Shown here: piece by piece, positions 10,094 through 21,073 of the stretch
Numbering within the stretch: the stretch's first letter is position 1
Layout: every line of letters begins with the position of its first letter
Origin: Buddleja alternifolia
Taxonomy: Eukaryota > Streptophyta > Magnoliopsida > Lamiales > Scrophulariaceae
DNA length: 64,000 nucleotides
Assembly (NCBI GenBank): GCA_019426215.1
Contig: CM033405.1
Coordinates: forward strand, 29,232,199-29,296,198
Reading direction: 5' to 3'
Translations under genes and position numbers: made by a program
The notes under the pieces: model-generated
Told to the model about the DNA's origin: nothing
What the model saw: the letters and a program-made list of their open reading frames with translations, nothing else
Database searches by the model: none

Positions 10094-10795
10094 TGATATA
10101 CTGAAAAGAGGGCCCACCTCTTTATCGTTACCTCGTTACATCGTTAGTGTTTGATATCGCAATACTGACCGACCACTAAACAAACAAATGCCTATCTATA
10201 TCAATTCGTTAGCTTGTTAATGTTTGAGGTACAAGGCCGTGTACAACATAGATGAACGATTTATGGGGATCTAAGACCATATTTATGCTGTAAGTCCCTA
10301 TCGAACCTCAAAATTGTAAAACACTACAAGATCCCCGTGTTTTTTCTATTCGAGTCAGGTTGACCGGTGACCCGACCCTAAAAGGTACGATCCTGGCTGT
10401 TCACTAATAACACGTGGCTTCATTTGAGTAGATCATACAGCTGGCGGAATAGTATTCGTACAGCATGTATGAACACTATAAATACCCGCATTTATGAAAG
10501 AGAGAGGGGGGGAGACGACATTTAATACATTCGTTAACTTGCTCGTATCTTCGTATTCAGACTAAGATTTGACGGTACGATCCCCTATATAAATTTGGAT
10601 AGCTCATGTTACGAATCAGCTTTACGATAGTAAATTCATACATAAATCTGGAACTACGTTAGACTTGATCCCTAAGTGGTACGTAGGCAGCCCGATTCCT
10701 CGGGTGCAGTCTATAATCTTCGTTTAGTTACATATTGGTTTGTTTTGCGAGGTCATCCGGACTGAGAGGGTAGGGTTAATTTCTGACCCAGATCA
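10094..10795 (+). repeat. 5' LTR of the Tat element
   Basis: It starts TGATATACTG and ends CCAGATCA. A TATA-like CTATAAATA lies at about 10476-10484, so transcripts would start near 10510. The R/U5 part carries the GATCCCTAAGTGGTACGTAG block that also occurs, inverted, in the solo LTR at 35491. Confidence 0.93.
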
Positions 10796-10797
10796 GT

Positions 10798-10815
10798 TGG
10801 CGCCGTCTGTGGGAA
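10798..10815 (+). other. Primer-binding site of the Tat element
   Basis: TGGCGCCGTCTGTGGGAA begins two bases after the 5' LTR. A very similar site occurs on the minus strand at about 27822-27840 in the older Tat copy. Confidence 0.85.
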
Positions 10816-10851
10816 ACTGCTGGAAAATTGCTGAGTCTGAATTCTGAAAGA

Positions 10852-13182
10852 ATGTCTAATGAAAGGGAAAGGCATGTTCGCATCGAAGGTTCGTCATCGA
10901 ATGAGCGGATGGAGTCTCCGAGGAGAGGATTGGAAAGAACAAGTGAAGGAAGAGTGACGATGACGAAGAAGGCTCTCGATAAGCTGGTGCAAGAGCGGAT
11001 TGACGAGGCGTTACGAAGGTTTATGGAGGCAACGCCTAACACTCCTAATGTGCAACAGGGGCGTCATGTTCCACTGGCACCAAGGGGTTTGTTTCGTGAT
11101 ACCGAGGGGATCACACCTGGTAAAGAGAAGAGGGTTGAGCCGGTGCTGGGAGATCAGTCGGAGGAGGAGAGTGATAGTCGGGTTGTTGGTCGTTCGAAGA
11201 TTCGGAGAGCTAAACAACCGATACAAGATCCCAAAGAAAGGCCCATTCTGTCTAGGGAGGAGATAGAAGAAATGTACGAGAGATTGGATAAAGCGAATCA
11301 AAGAGTGGAGCGCCCGAGGGAGAATGTGATACCTGCCTCGGCGTTGATGGCAAAGCATACGCCTTTTTCCGAACAAATATTGAGAGAGGCTCCACCGAAA
11401 TCGTTCAAAATGCCTAATTTGCCGACATTCGACGGAACAGATGATCCTAAACCTCATTTGACCTCGTTTGAAATGCTTATGACGTTGTATCATTAGACCG
11501 ATGCAGTGAATGCGAAGATGTTTGTTACAACGCTGGTAGGGCGGGCACAAGATTGGTTCACGAGTCAAAGGCCGGGGACCATTGTGCCGTACACACAGTT
11601 GGTTAAGAAGTTTGAAAGTCACTTTGCCAGTAACAAAAAGGCCAAGAAATCTATCTCGGCAATGTTGAACTTCAAATAGGGCTCGTCAGAAAGCTTACGC
11701 AATTTCGTATACCGATTTAACGAAGAGGTTCTTGAGATTCCGGAGTTAACCCATGAGCTTATTGTTACCTTTTTGTTGCTTGCATTGAAGAAGGGACCTT
11801 TAGCGTCGGCACTAGCCCATCGCACTCCACGAGATCAGGAGGAACTAATGCAGATCCAAGAACAATGCATCAATGAAGAGGAGATGAATTTGTCAAAAGA
11901 CGAGAGTTTCACCCTGAACGATCGAAAAGATCGAAAGGATCGTAACAGCGATCGGACTGAGGGATCGAGGTTAGAAAAAAACCATGACCGACCACGCCGA
12001 TATGCTAAATACGGCCAATATATGCCTCTAAACGCTCCCCGTACCAGGGCATTACTGTCTGTTCAAATGCACAATGTCAATGCAATTCAATGGCCAAAAC
12101 CATTACGCACGGGCACGAAGAAAAATCCCAATATATATTGTGAATTTCACAAAGATAAGGGGCACGATACGGAGGATTGCTATCAGCTAAAGGATGAAAT
12201 TGAGCGTTTGATAAAGTTGAGTTGTTTAAATGACTTTATTGATCATGCTCTAGCGGATGTAAGAGCCCCCGGGGCTGACCGCAAAATAGAGGTAAGACGA
12301 TCTCGAAGTCGATCTTGGGAAAGAGATCAACGAAGCTGTCGAGGCGATAGGATGAATGAAGGGTCTCGTGAAAATGAGCATCGGAGAGGTGAGGATAATC
12401 GGTGTTATGATAATTACCGATATAGTGATCATAATCGTTACTATAACAATCATCGTCGCAATGACGATCATCAGAGGAATGATCCGAGGAATGAGAATAT
12501 TCGTGGAAAAGAACCGAGAGAGCGTCGGGAGCAAAACCTAGCAAATCGAGGTAAAATACATGTGATTGCGGGCGGTCCTGTTGATGGAGATTCGTCTTAT
12601 TCGAGGAAAAGGCTTGCCAGAAAAATGCGTTCGAAATATTATCATTCCGAACCACTGAAAGTCTTATCGGTGGGTTATGAGGATTCACCAATCACCTTTG
12701 ATGATCAAGATTACGAGGGGATGGTTGTACCATATAACGATCCCATGGTCATTACTATGGATGTGGCAAATTATGCTGTACATAAGGTTCTGGTGGATAC
12801 GGGTAGTTCGGCTGATATTATTTTTTGGGATGTTCTACAAAAAATGGAATTGGGAAATATAGCTTTAAAAATGGTGAATACTCCGTTGATGTGGTTTACT
12901 AGGTCTCAAATTATGCCAAAAGGGTCTGTGGAGCTCGATGTATCCCTGGGTTTGGCACCGAAGCGGAAGACGATGAGGGTAACATTTTTGGTGGTAGACA
13001 CTCCGTTTGCCTATAATATGATTGTGGGCAGGCCGATGTTGAATAAATTTGGTGCAATTGTGTCAACACCTCACCTTAAGATGAAGTTCAAAACTAGAGA
13101 CGGAATCGGAGAGGTTCGTGGAAATCAGCTCGAAGCAATGTTATACTACTTCTTTGAGGCCGTAGTCTGGGAAGAAGCATAA
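10852..13182 (+). pseudogene. Tat gag-protease ORF with two internal TAG stops
   Basis: From ATG 10852 one frame runs to TAA 13180-13182, interrupted only by TAG at 11494-11496 and 11677-11679. It would encode about 776 residues. An N-terminal charged region is followed by the capsid-like retrotransposon gag domain (FVTTLVGRAQDWF...SLRNFVYRFNEE). A cysteine/histidine block CEFHKDKGHDTEDC near 12145 and a basic Arg/Asn-rich stretch follow. The aspartic protease has an intact LVDTGSSADI active site near 12790-12819 and a downstream YNMIVGRP block. Both stops could be single C-to-T changes in a Gln codon. Gag would pack RNA in particles, and the protease would mature the polyprotein. The upstream TTG at 10828 is a poorer start than this ATG. 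Confidence 0.85.
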
Positions 13183-15669
13183 GAGAGAAGTAACGAGGGT
13201 GCATTTAATTGATCATGATACAGAGATTTTGATGAAGCAGCTGGATAAGAAGCAGAAGAGGGAAGATACACGAGTGCAGCCTGTAGAACATAAAACGATT
13301 CAACTTTTTGAGGGTGATCCGGAGAAGACAACGCGGATTGGAGGACAGTTGGATCAGGAGTTGGAGGTGAGATTGGTGAAGTTTCTGAGGAAGAACTCGG
13401 ATGTATTTGCATGGATTGCAGCTGATTTTAAAGGAATTGATCCTTCGGTTATTGAACATCGTTTGAACATTGACCCCGATGCCAAACCAATTCGACAGAA
13501 ACGAAGAAATTTCAGGCATGATAGGGATGCTATCATAGAAGAAGAAGTAAAGAAACTCCTAGATGTAGGCTATATCAATGAAATTCAATTTACTGATTGG
13601 ATATCTAATGTAGTTCTTGTACCGAAAGCCAGAAACAAGTGGCGTATGTGTATTGATTTTACCGATCTTAATAACATTTGCCCTCGGGACCCCTACCCTT
13701 TGCCTCGTATAGATCTGTTAGTTGATTCTACTGCAGGTTGTGCTTTATTAAGTATGATGGATGCTTACCTAGGATTTAATCAAATAATGATGGCCAAAGA
13801 AGATCGTGATAAAACTTCTTTCGTTACAGCACGAGGTGTTTATTGTTATAATGTCATGCCTTTTGGGTTGAGAAACTCTAGAGCGACATACCAACGACTC
13901 GTGAATATGATGTTCGCTGAGGAGATAGGTAAAACAATGGAAGTATATGTCGATGATATGCTGGTGAAAAGTGTAAAAGAGGCAGATCACTTGGATCATC
14001 TGAAGAAGTCGTTTGAGATCATGAAACGATACGGGATGAAGTTGAACCCTCGCAAATGTACTTTTGGGGTACGAGGAGGTAAATTCTTAGGGTACATGGT
14101 GACCGAACGAGGAATCGAGGCAAATCCTGAAAAGATCGAGGCTATACTCAACATGGTGTCGCCGAAAGATTTGAAAGATGTTCAGAAACTGACAGGTCGT
14201 ATGGCAAGTTTAAATAGATTCATCTCAAGGTCAGCCGACAAGGGATTGCATTTCTTCAAAGTTTTAAGGAAGGTAAAAATTTTTGTATGGAATGAAGAGT
14301 GTGAAAAGGCATTTCAAGAATTAAAAGCGTATCTAACTTCACCTCCGTTGCTAACAAAGCCAGTGTATGGGGAACCACTTTATCTATACTTAGTAGTGTC
14401 GTTGGTAGCAATAAGTGCTGTGTTGGTACGAGACATCGAGGGTGATCATCGCCCGGTATATTATGTGAGTAAAATGATGCAGGGAGCAGAGTTAATTACT
14501 TGCATATTGAAAAATGGGCATTGGCCCTCGTGACCTCAACACGAAAATTACGACCCTATTTTCAGTCTCATCAAATTGTGGTCTTAACGGATCAACCTCT
14601 GAGGCAAATCTTGGCCAAACCTGATGTGTCGGGTAGACTCGTCAAGTGGGCCATAGAGTTGGGCGAATTCAATATTGAATACCGAAGTCGAACAGCGGTC
14701 AAGGCCCAAGTAATAGCCGACTTCTTAGTGGAAATGGCAGAGACGGGAGCAGAAGTTGTTTCAACAGTAGAGCCGGTGGGAACTTGGATTTTGCATGTGG
14801 ATGGTTCGTCCATGACAAGACGCGGCGGAGCGGGGGTGTGGCTTCGTTCACCCGATGGAGCGGATATGGAGTTTGCAATAAAGCTGAATTTTGATGTAAC
14901 GAATAATGAAGCAGAGTATGAAGCTTTGATTGCAGGGTTAAAAATGGCAAGGAGCTGGACATAAAGATTATTAAGGTGTATACAGATTCGTAGTTAGTGG
15001 AAAGACAGGTGGCAGGAACATACGAAGCACGAGAAAAGACAATGGTAAAATACTTGGCTAAGGTAAAAGAGTTGATGCAGAATTTTGAACAAGTTGAATT
15101 ATGTCAGATACCAAGGGAAGAAAACGACCGTGCAGATGCCTTGTCAAAATTTGCGAATCAAATAAGAGGATTTAAGTGTCGTAAGGTTACACTCTTAATA
15201 ACGGATCATTCTGAGATCAAACCCCCGATGATGGCTATTCCGATAGATGAAGAACCGAGTTGGATGGATGCGATAATGGACTATCTCTCCCGAGGTAAAT
15301 TGCCTGAGGACAGAATGGAAGCACGGAGAGTAAAAAATAGAGCAGTGAGGTTCACGATTCTTAATAATATGCTTTACAAACGATCCGTCGGTGGACCATT
15401 ACTTCGTTGCTTGAAGGATGCGGAGGCACTGTATGTACTGCAAGAAATACACGAGGGAAGTTGTGGTAATCACTTGGCAGGAAGATCGTTAGCTCAAAAG
15501 ATAACGAGACAAGGATATTTTTTGCCCACGCTAGTGAGAGACGCACATAACTTTGTTAAGAAATGCAGAGCATGTTAGCTTCATTCTAATGAAATCCACT
15601 AACCAGGGAAACCCATGGAGGTGATAAAAATTGCTTACCCATTTGATCAATGGGGTATTGATATATTAG

Positions 15670-15746
15670 GTAAAGAAATTTTGAATCCTAAAAATCTTGA
15701 TTCATTATACTAAGTATGAGAATAAACAATAACTTGATGATTGTAG
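15670..15746 (+). other. Intron-like 77-bp insertion in the integrase core
   Basis: The conserved reading WGIDILG|PFPP is split by 77 bases that begin GTAAAG and end TTGTAG. Removing them restores the frame exactly across a glycine codon. The insert is AT-rich and contains in-frame stops. Confidence 0.6.
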
Positions 15747-15888
15747 GACCATTTCCTCCTACACAAGGTCAAAAGAAATTCATTATTGTGGCGGTGGAAC
15801 ACTTCACAAAGTGGATTGAAGCCGAAGCTGTGGCTTGTATTACGGAAAAAGTTATTATGGACTTCGTGTGGAAAAACATTGTTTGCAG

Positions 15889-15963
15889 GTTAAGTCGATA
15901 AAATGTACATATGTGGTATATAATAACGATATGTATGTACTAAAGGAAAAACATTGTTTGCAG
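15889..15963 (+). other. Intron-like 75-bp insertion flanked by a 19-bp direct repeat
   Basis: Between NIVCR and FGVPRILI a 75-base segment begins GTTAAG and ends TTTGCAG. Its removal restores the frame. GGAAAAACATTGTTTGCAG occurs both at 15870-15888 and at 15945-15963, so it may instead be a local duplication with 56 bases of filler. Confidence 0.6.
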
Positions 15964-16983
15964 ATTTGGCGTTCCGAGAATTTTAATCTCGGACAATGGA
16001 ACTCAATTCAACGGGAAAATCATTATAGCCTGATGTCATAAATTAAAGATTCAACAGAATTTTACATCGGTGGGTCATCCTCAAGCCAATGGATTAACTA
16101 AGGTGGCAAATAGAATCTTGCTTCAACACCTAAAGACCAAATTGGATGGTGAATGAGGTGCTTGGGCAGACGAGTTACCAGGAATACTTTGCGCATACAG
16201 AACGACGCCACATTCCTCGACAGGTGAGACACCATTTTGCCTGGTGTATAGTTCCGAGGCGGTAATTACTGCGAAGATCGGAATGGCTACTCATCGTGTG
16301 AGTTCATACGTTCCGAATGAAAACACGGAAGCTAGGATGTTCGAACTTGAGGTGGTGGAAGAGATCAGAGAACGAGCTTATGCAAATATCCTCAGGCAAA
16401 AGAGTGCTATGGCGAGAGCGTACAACAAGCGGGTGAAAGAAAGGTCATTTCAAGTAAGGGATCTTGTTTTAAAGAAAGTAAAGGTATCGAGGCATGTCAA
16501 GAAGCTAGAGGCAACGTGGGAAGGACCGTACAAGGTGATAAAAGTTACAAAAAGTATGACGCACAGATTACAAGATTTGGAAGGAAAAGAACTGCCTCGA
16601 CCTTGGAATATTAGTAATCTCAAAAAATTCTATGCTTAGATTATGTGATGTTTGAACTCAATGAAATATTATGTCATCGAATTCTGTAAAGAGATCAAAG
16701 TGATTTATCGATTCATAGATAATACCTAACAAGAAACGATTCGAATAAACGAGTATGAAATTTTGAATATAAGGTCGATATATAAAGTTAAAAATTTCAT
16801 AAGCCAAGTTCGATAGTGAATATGAGCTTTACAATCTGAAATAAAAATAAACAAAACGACCTAATAATTCAACGAAATAGTTTTTAACCCAAAAAGAATG
16901 TTTAAATAGGTCGGAGACAGCTAACGATCTTGGGCTCTGCCCCGATCCTCACCAACATGTGAAACTGTAGCATCAAGTTTGCG

Positions 16984-19445
16984 TTAGAAGGAGGTGCTAG
17001 CACGAGTTTCGTCAGGTTCAAATCCCAGAGACTGAACGATGTTGTTGAACTCGAGGAAGTTGATATAATCAGACTCGTCATCTGGAGTTAAGGATGGGTG
17101 AATGAGATCCATATTGACATAGTCACGTTCAAACTCGTCGGGATTAACACCAACGTTGAACCCACCAATCTGATTTAGATAGTCTATAGCCTTGTAGAAA
17201 CCGTCTCTTTGATAGTCTATGGCTCGAGAGATGATGATGTCGTCGAACTGGGTTGAACGGACAAAGTCTTTTACCCCGTTCAGTCGAGCATCTTGAAGCT
17301 TAGCTGCGAAGTTGGGGCTAGAAATGAATTCTTTAACTCCTAGTTCGTAAGCTTTACTACGTTCGGAGTTTAGCAGCTGTTCGAAATCTAAAATCTTCGC
17401 CCTGAGATCTCGATTTTCGACCTGGAGTTGAGTGGACTTGGCCTTTTCGAGGTCCAAGCTCTTGCAAACTGTATCGAGTTCAGTTTGGACAGAGGCCAAC
17501 TTTTTTCGGTCTTCCTTGTTGGCTTTCAACTCGGCAGTTACTTGTTCCTTGTAGTCCTCGAGCTCTCTCTCGGCGGATGAACCAATATCTTTATGATGAG
17601 CACTGTTGAGAGTGAGTTGATGGATGCACAAGGCAAGCTGAACGTTAAAATGAAATTAGTTCGGGAGATTAAAAGAATCGACATTAACGAAGTGTATAAA
17701 ATTTACCTTGGAAAGCAGAGTGAAGGCATGTTTCTCCACCCAAGGATGGGAATGGTTCAACATTGCCAACTTATCCCGAGGCAGCAGTGTATGGCTCATC
17801 ATTTCAAGAGTCGTGCTCGACCCTTCGGCACCAAGGATGCTGTTATCCTCGTAGATTCACCACTCAAGCTAGATCGGAGTAGCGTTGGGTCGGGGTGGTG
17901 GACGATCCACAATATTGCACTGCATGTAATCCTGAAGGCGAAGACTCTCTAGTTTGTCCATGGCCTCCATCATGTCAGCGTCGTTTCCCACTGGTCGAAG
18001 ACCTCAAGTCGGAACCTTCGAGGTGGAAGGAGCTTGTGACGAGGGAGGGATAGATGGAGAAGGTGGCACTTGCGTTGAGGAAGAGGGTATGGAGCCCTCG
18101 CTGACCTCATAGCGCCCTCTTTTCTGATGAGGATGAAGACCGCCATCACCCGGTTGAGCTGGTAGCGCCGAAACAAAGTCGGTTACGACGGGCTCATGTG
18201 CATCGGGGTCGCAATGCGACGATGGTGCTGGCAAACTCTGGAAGGCGGAAGAATGTTCGATTTGTGGGTCGTCTGGTTCAATGATCCGGATGGAGGATCG
18301 ACGAGGCTGGGTCGAACCAGCTGCCCCTTGTTTACGAGCAGCTGCAGCAGCAAAGAGCAGCCTTCTTTGCTGCTTCTTGTTCGTCAATCAATTTGCGGCT
18401 CACTCGGGCTTTGCGAGTAGCCATCCCTACAAAAGTTAGAAAATTTCAGAATCTTATAGAAATGATTAGTATTAAATTTAAGATGCAAATATCCTTACCA
18501 ACGTCCCTGACAGGGTTAATATTAGCAGCACTTAGTCCACAAGCTCGTAAAACGGACTCATGGACTAGTGAGGTTTTGTAATACCACTCGAGGATGTCGT
18601 TGAGTTTTTCGAGTGAGATGGTAGGATTTGGAACTCCTACGAGTTTGGTGGGAACATTCAAATTCCACTTACGACTTACCGACCAAGACTCGCCTCGAGG
18701 AGGGGCAAGGAAAAAATACTTATCCTTCCAAGATCCGAAAGACGAACTAGGATAAGCTTGGAGTCGGTGATGTTTTTGAGGGGAGAGAAAATAAAAACCT
18801 AGTTCTCGTACATCGTTGAAATTTGAAAAAACGATTAAAGTTTGCAACATCGGCAGTGGAGTTGTAAGAAGTCATTAAAATGATAAAATATGTGAGGTGT
18901 CGATATGAATTTGGTAATAGCTGAGTGGGGCACAGACGAATAAATTGGAGAATGGAAATGATGGCGGGATAAAGAGGGAATCTAAGTCCGGCCATCAAAT
19001 GAGCGATATGAAAGGTGCGAAAACCTATTGGAGGCCGATGTAAACGGTCATTGGGGCCGGGAATTAGTATACGGTAATTGGTAGGAATGTGATATTTAGT
19101 TCTTAGTTCGGCAACTTTAGCCTCGTTTAGGGAGGATACGGTTTGCAACCAGGTAATGCGATGAATATAGGAAAGATTTGGGAAAAGATTTGAATTAGGA
19201 TCATCTCCACCCTCGTAATCCACATACGAGGCTGGAGCAAGCTGATCCTCGAGGACTTCAGTAGGCTCAAGAGTATCCAATTCATCCTCATCGGAGGAGG
19301 AATTTGGCTCGGAGCTCGAACTGTCTTCAGAGCTACTATCGGTACTAACCCTAGGAGCTTGGGTTTGAGTTAATGGTTCATCAGTTCCCTCTACTTCGGA
19401 ACCCTCCAAAATGTCTACTATCTCATTTATAGGATCTAGAGCCAT
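16984..19445 (-). pseudogene. Antisense extra ORF of the Tat element (putative gypsy-type transposon protein), spliced
   Basis: From ATG 19445 on the minus strand: an acidic Ser-rich N-terminus, then RILIPGPNDRLHRPPIGF and AGLRFPLYPAI. This resembles the Transposase_28 / putative gypsy-type transposon family often found with Tat elements. A frameshift in an A/T run near 18822 joins it to FNDVRELGFYFLSP...SWKDKYFFLA. An intron follows at 18427-18498 (GTAAGG...TTGTAG on the minus strand). The next exon (AAAAARKQG..., DADMMEAMDKLESLRLQDYM) contains a further frameshift and one or two stops. A second intron lies at 17638-17706. The last exon has a predicted coiled coil (about 17580-17350) and ends at 16984. 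The function of these proteins is unknown. Confidence 0.7.
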
Positions 19446-19890
19446 GTGTAGAAAAATAGTAAGAGAGAAGTACTATACCTAAACAAAGCGGCTGACGATA
19501 CAGATGAATATAGACGAGGCGGATGAATTTACTCCCTAAACTCACGAATGATTGAGATAAAGATGTACGACACAGATGAGTCTCTTTTAGTAGGAATTTA
19601 TGAAGGGTAAAAAAGATTAAATGTTGAAACAGTTTATATAGTAAGGTAAAAATAGGACATGGACGGTTTAGATCAATTCAGTCGTTTCTAATTGGACAGC
19701 CCAGATGAGGTGACGTTTCGGATTGATCATCTGTTATCGGAAATAACACCCTACAAAAGTAATAATTACTGCGGCGCGCGTGTATATGTCAGAGCATTTA
19801 TTGCTTACTCAGCTCATTGTCTAACTCGTTATTTCGTCACTCATTTTTGAAAATTCAAGATAAATCGTTTACATTTTCATCATCACTAAC

Positions 19891-19907
19891 GAAGTGGGGG
19901 ACTTAAT
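19891..19907 (+). other. Polypurine-rich tract before the 3' LTR
   Basis: GAAGTGGGGGA at 19891-19901 lies a few bases before the 3' LTR and is the likely plus-strand primer. Confidence 0.6.
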
Positions 19908-20607
19908 GATATACTGAAAAGAGGGCCCACCTCTTTATCGTTACCTCGTTACATCGTTAGTGTTTGATATCGCAATACTGACCGACCACTAAACAAACAG
20001 ATGCCTATCTATATCAGTCCGTTAGCTTGTTAATGTTTGAGGTACAAGGCCGTGTACGACATAGATGAACGATTTATGGGGATCTAAGACCATATTTATG
20101 CTGTAAGTCCCTATCGAACCTCAAAATTGTAAAACACTACAAGATCCGCGTGTTCTTTCTATTCGGGTCAGGTTGACCCGTGACCCGACCCTAAAAGGTA
20201 CGATCCTGGCCGTTCACTAATAACACGTGGCTTCATTTGAGTAGATCTACAGCTGGCAGAATAGTATTCATACAGTATGTATGAACACTATAAATACTCT
20301 CATTTATGAAAGAGAGAGGGAGGGAGACGACATTTAATACATTCGTTAACTTGCTCGTATCTTCGTATTCAGACTAAGATTTGACGGTACGATCCCTTAT
20401 ATAAATTTGGATAGCTCGTGTTACGAATCAGCTTTACGATAGTAAATTCATACATAAATCTGGAACTACATTAGACTTGATCCCTAAGTGGTACGTAGGC
20501 AGCCCGATTCCTCGGGTGCAGTCTATAATCTTCGTTTAGTTACATATTGGTTTATTTTGCGAGGTCATCCGGACTGAGAGGGTAGGGTTAATTTTTGACC
20601 CAGATCA
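19908..20607 (+). repeat. 3' LTR of the Tat element
   Basis: It runs TGATATACTG to CCAGATCA, is about 97% identical to the 5' LTR, and is followed by the second CAGAC at 20608-20612. A TATA-like CTATAAATA lies at about 20288-20296. Confidence 0.93.
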
Positions 20608-20612
20608 CAGAC

Positions 20613-20930
20613 GATAATGGAGGGGGGAGAGGATAAAGCCGAAATTTGCAAAAAATCGGGAGCAATTGATGGCCTTTCCTTGAATCTTGTCGAACAATCT
20701 CTTCCCACTCATTTAGAAAAGTCAAAAATCAATCCCAATAAAATCAGGACTTTCCATAGAATCTGCAGTAGACGGCCTTTTGCACTTTGGTTAGCCTCTT
20801 GCAATAGAGGATCCCAAGTGTTGTTGAAAAAGCTGATCTGCTCAACATAGGAGTGAAGAGAAGATGGATAAGAAATGAAAGGAAAATATTATTTATTTGT
20901 ATATGGGTAAAATTGTAATTTCGCGTTCTC
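20613..20930 (-). pseudogene. Continuation of gene-like sequence interrupted by the Tat insertion
   Basis: On the minus strand, frames such as ISFFNNTWDPLLQEANQSAK and RPSIAPDFLQISALSS appear. They would join, across the Tat insertion site, to CVKGINTQQFFL followed by GTAATTGG near 10054. One stop interrupts the frame. It may be the 5' part of the unrecognised gene whose 3' exons are at 9490-9032. Confidence 0.3.
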
Positions 20931-21073
20931 CAATGTGTGATTTATGATAAAATAGTCCAATCTCCTTTTTGTACAAAACACATGTTTGATAAAAAAGTTC
21001 TTATCATGAACAGTATAATCCCCTCTAGTCAATCCTATCACCTCATATCCCATCAACTCTACAAAACGACTCC

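Larger units (their letters stand above)
13199..16639 (+). pseudogene. Tat pol: reverse transcriptase, RNase H and integrase, broken
   Basis: RT lies at 13200-14490 with FTDLNNICPRDPYPLPR, MPFGLRNS and YVDDMLVKS (about 13945). A frameshift near 14500 leads into a linker (LALVTSTRKLRPYF). RNase H follows (LHVDGSS, about 14790; NNEAEYEAL), broken by a frameshift near 14950 and TAG at 14991 in DS*LV. The integrase has the zinc-binding GNHLAGRSLA...CRAC (about 15470-15575) with TAG at 15576, WGIDILG and SDNGTQF core motifs, and a C-terminal tail ending NISNLKKFYA (16639). The expected catalytic Glu in GLT-E-VANR reads Lys. Two intron-like GT-AG insertions interrupt the core. It lies in a different frame from gag-protease. 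Confidence 0.88.
10094..20607 (+). mobile_element. Full-length Tat-lineage Ty3/gypsy LTR retrotransposon
   Basis: The 10.5-kb element has 5' and 3' LTRs of 702 and 700 bp, both TGAT...ATCA, a perfect 5-bp TSD, a primer-binding site, gag-pro then RT-RNase H-integrase, and a polypurine-rich stretch before the 3' LTR. A long 3' region carries an antisense ORF. This order, the PBS TGGCGCCGTCTGTGGGAA and the extra antisense ORF point to the Tat lineage. By hand the LTRs differ at about 21 substitutions (18 transitions) and a 1-2-base indel, close to 3%. At an assumed 1.3e-8 substitutions per site per year that is roughly one million years. Coding regions have several stops and frameshifts, so it is non-autonomous now. 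Confidence 0.93.
6414..21073. mobile_element. TIR DNA element carrying host gene fragments, split by a Tat retrotransposon
   Basis: The left end GGACTCGTTTTGTAGG (6414) and the complement of the right end, GGAGTCGTTTTGTAG (ending 21073), match at 14 of 15 bases. Weaker matches follow (GGATAT..GGTGATA, then TTTTATCA and TTGTTTTGT), giving imperfect TIRs of perhaps 80-110 bp. It splits a T-rich tandem repeat cleanly. Without the nested retrotransposon and its TSD the element is about 4.1 kb. The end sequence and an insertion site near TTA suggest a Tourist/PIF-Harbinger type, but the duplication is not exact and no transposase was recognised, so class is inference. It contains fragments resembling several unrelated host genes, the hallmark of a Pack-type element. 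Confidence 0.6.

Noticed and set aside
12236..12691. Minus-strand open frames within the Tat gag region
   Set aside because: They are shadows of the gag-protease frame, arising from its Arg/Asn/Asp-rich GAT/CGT codons.
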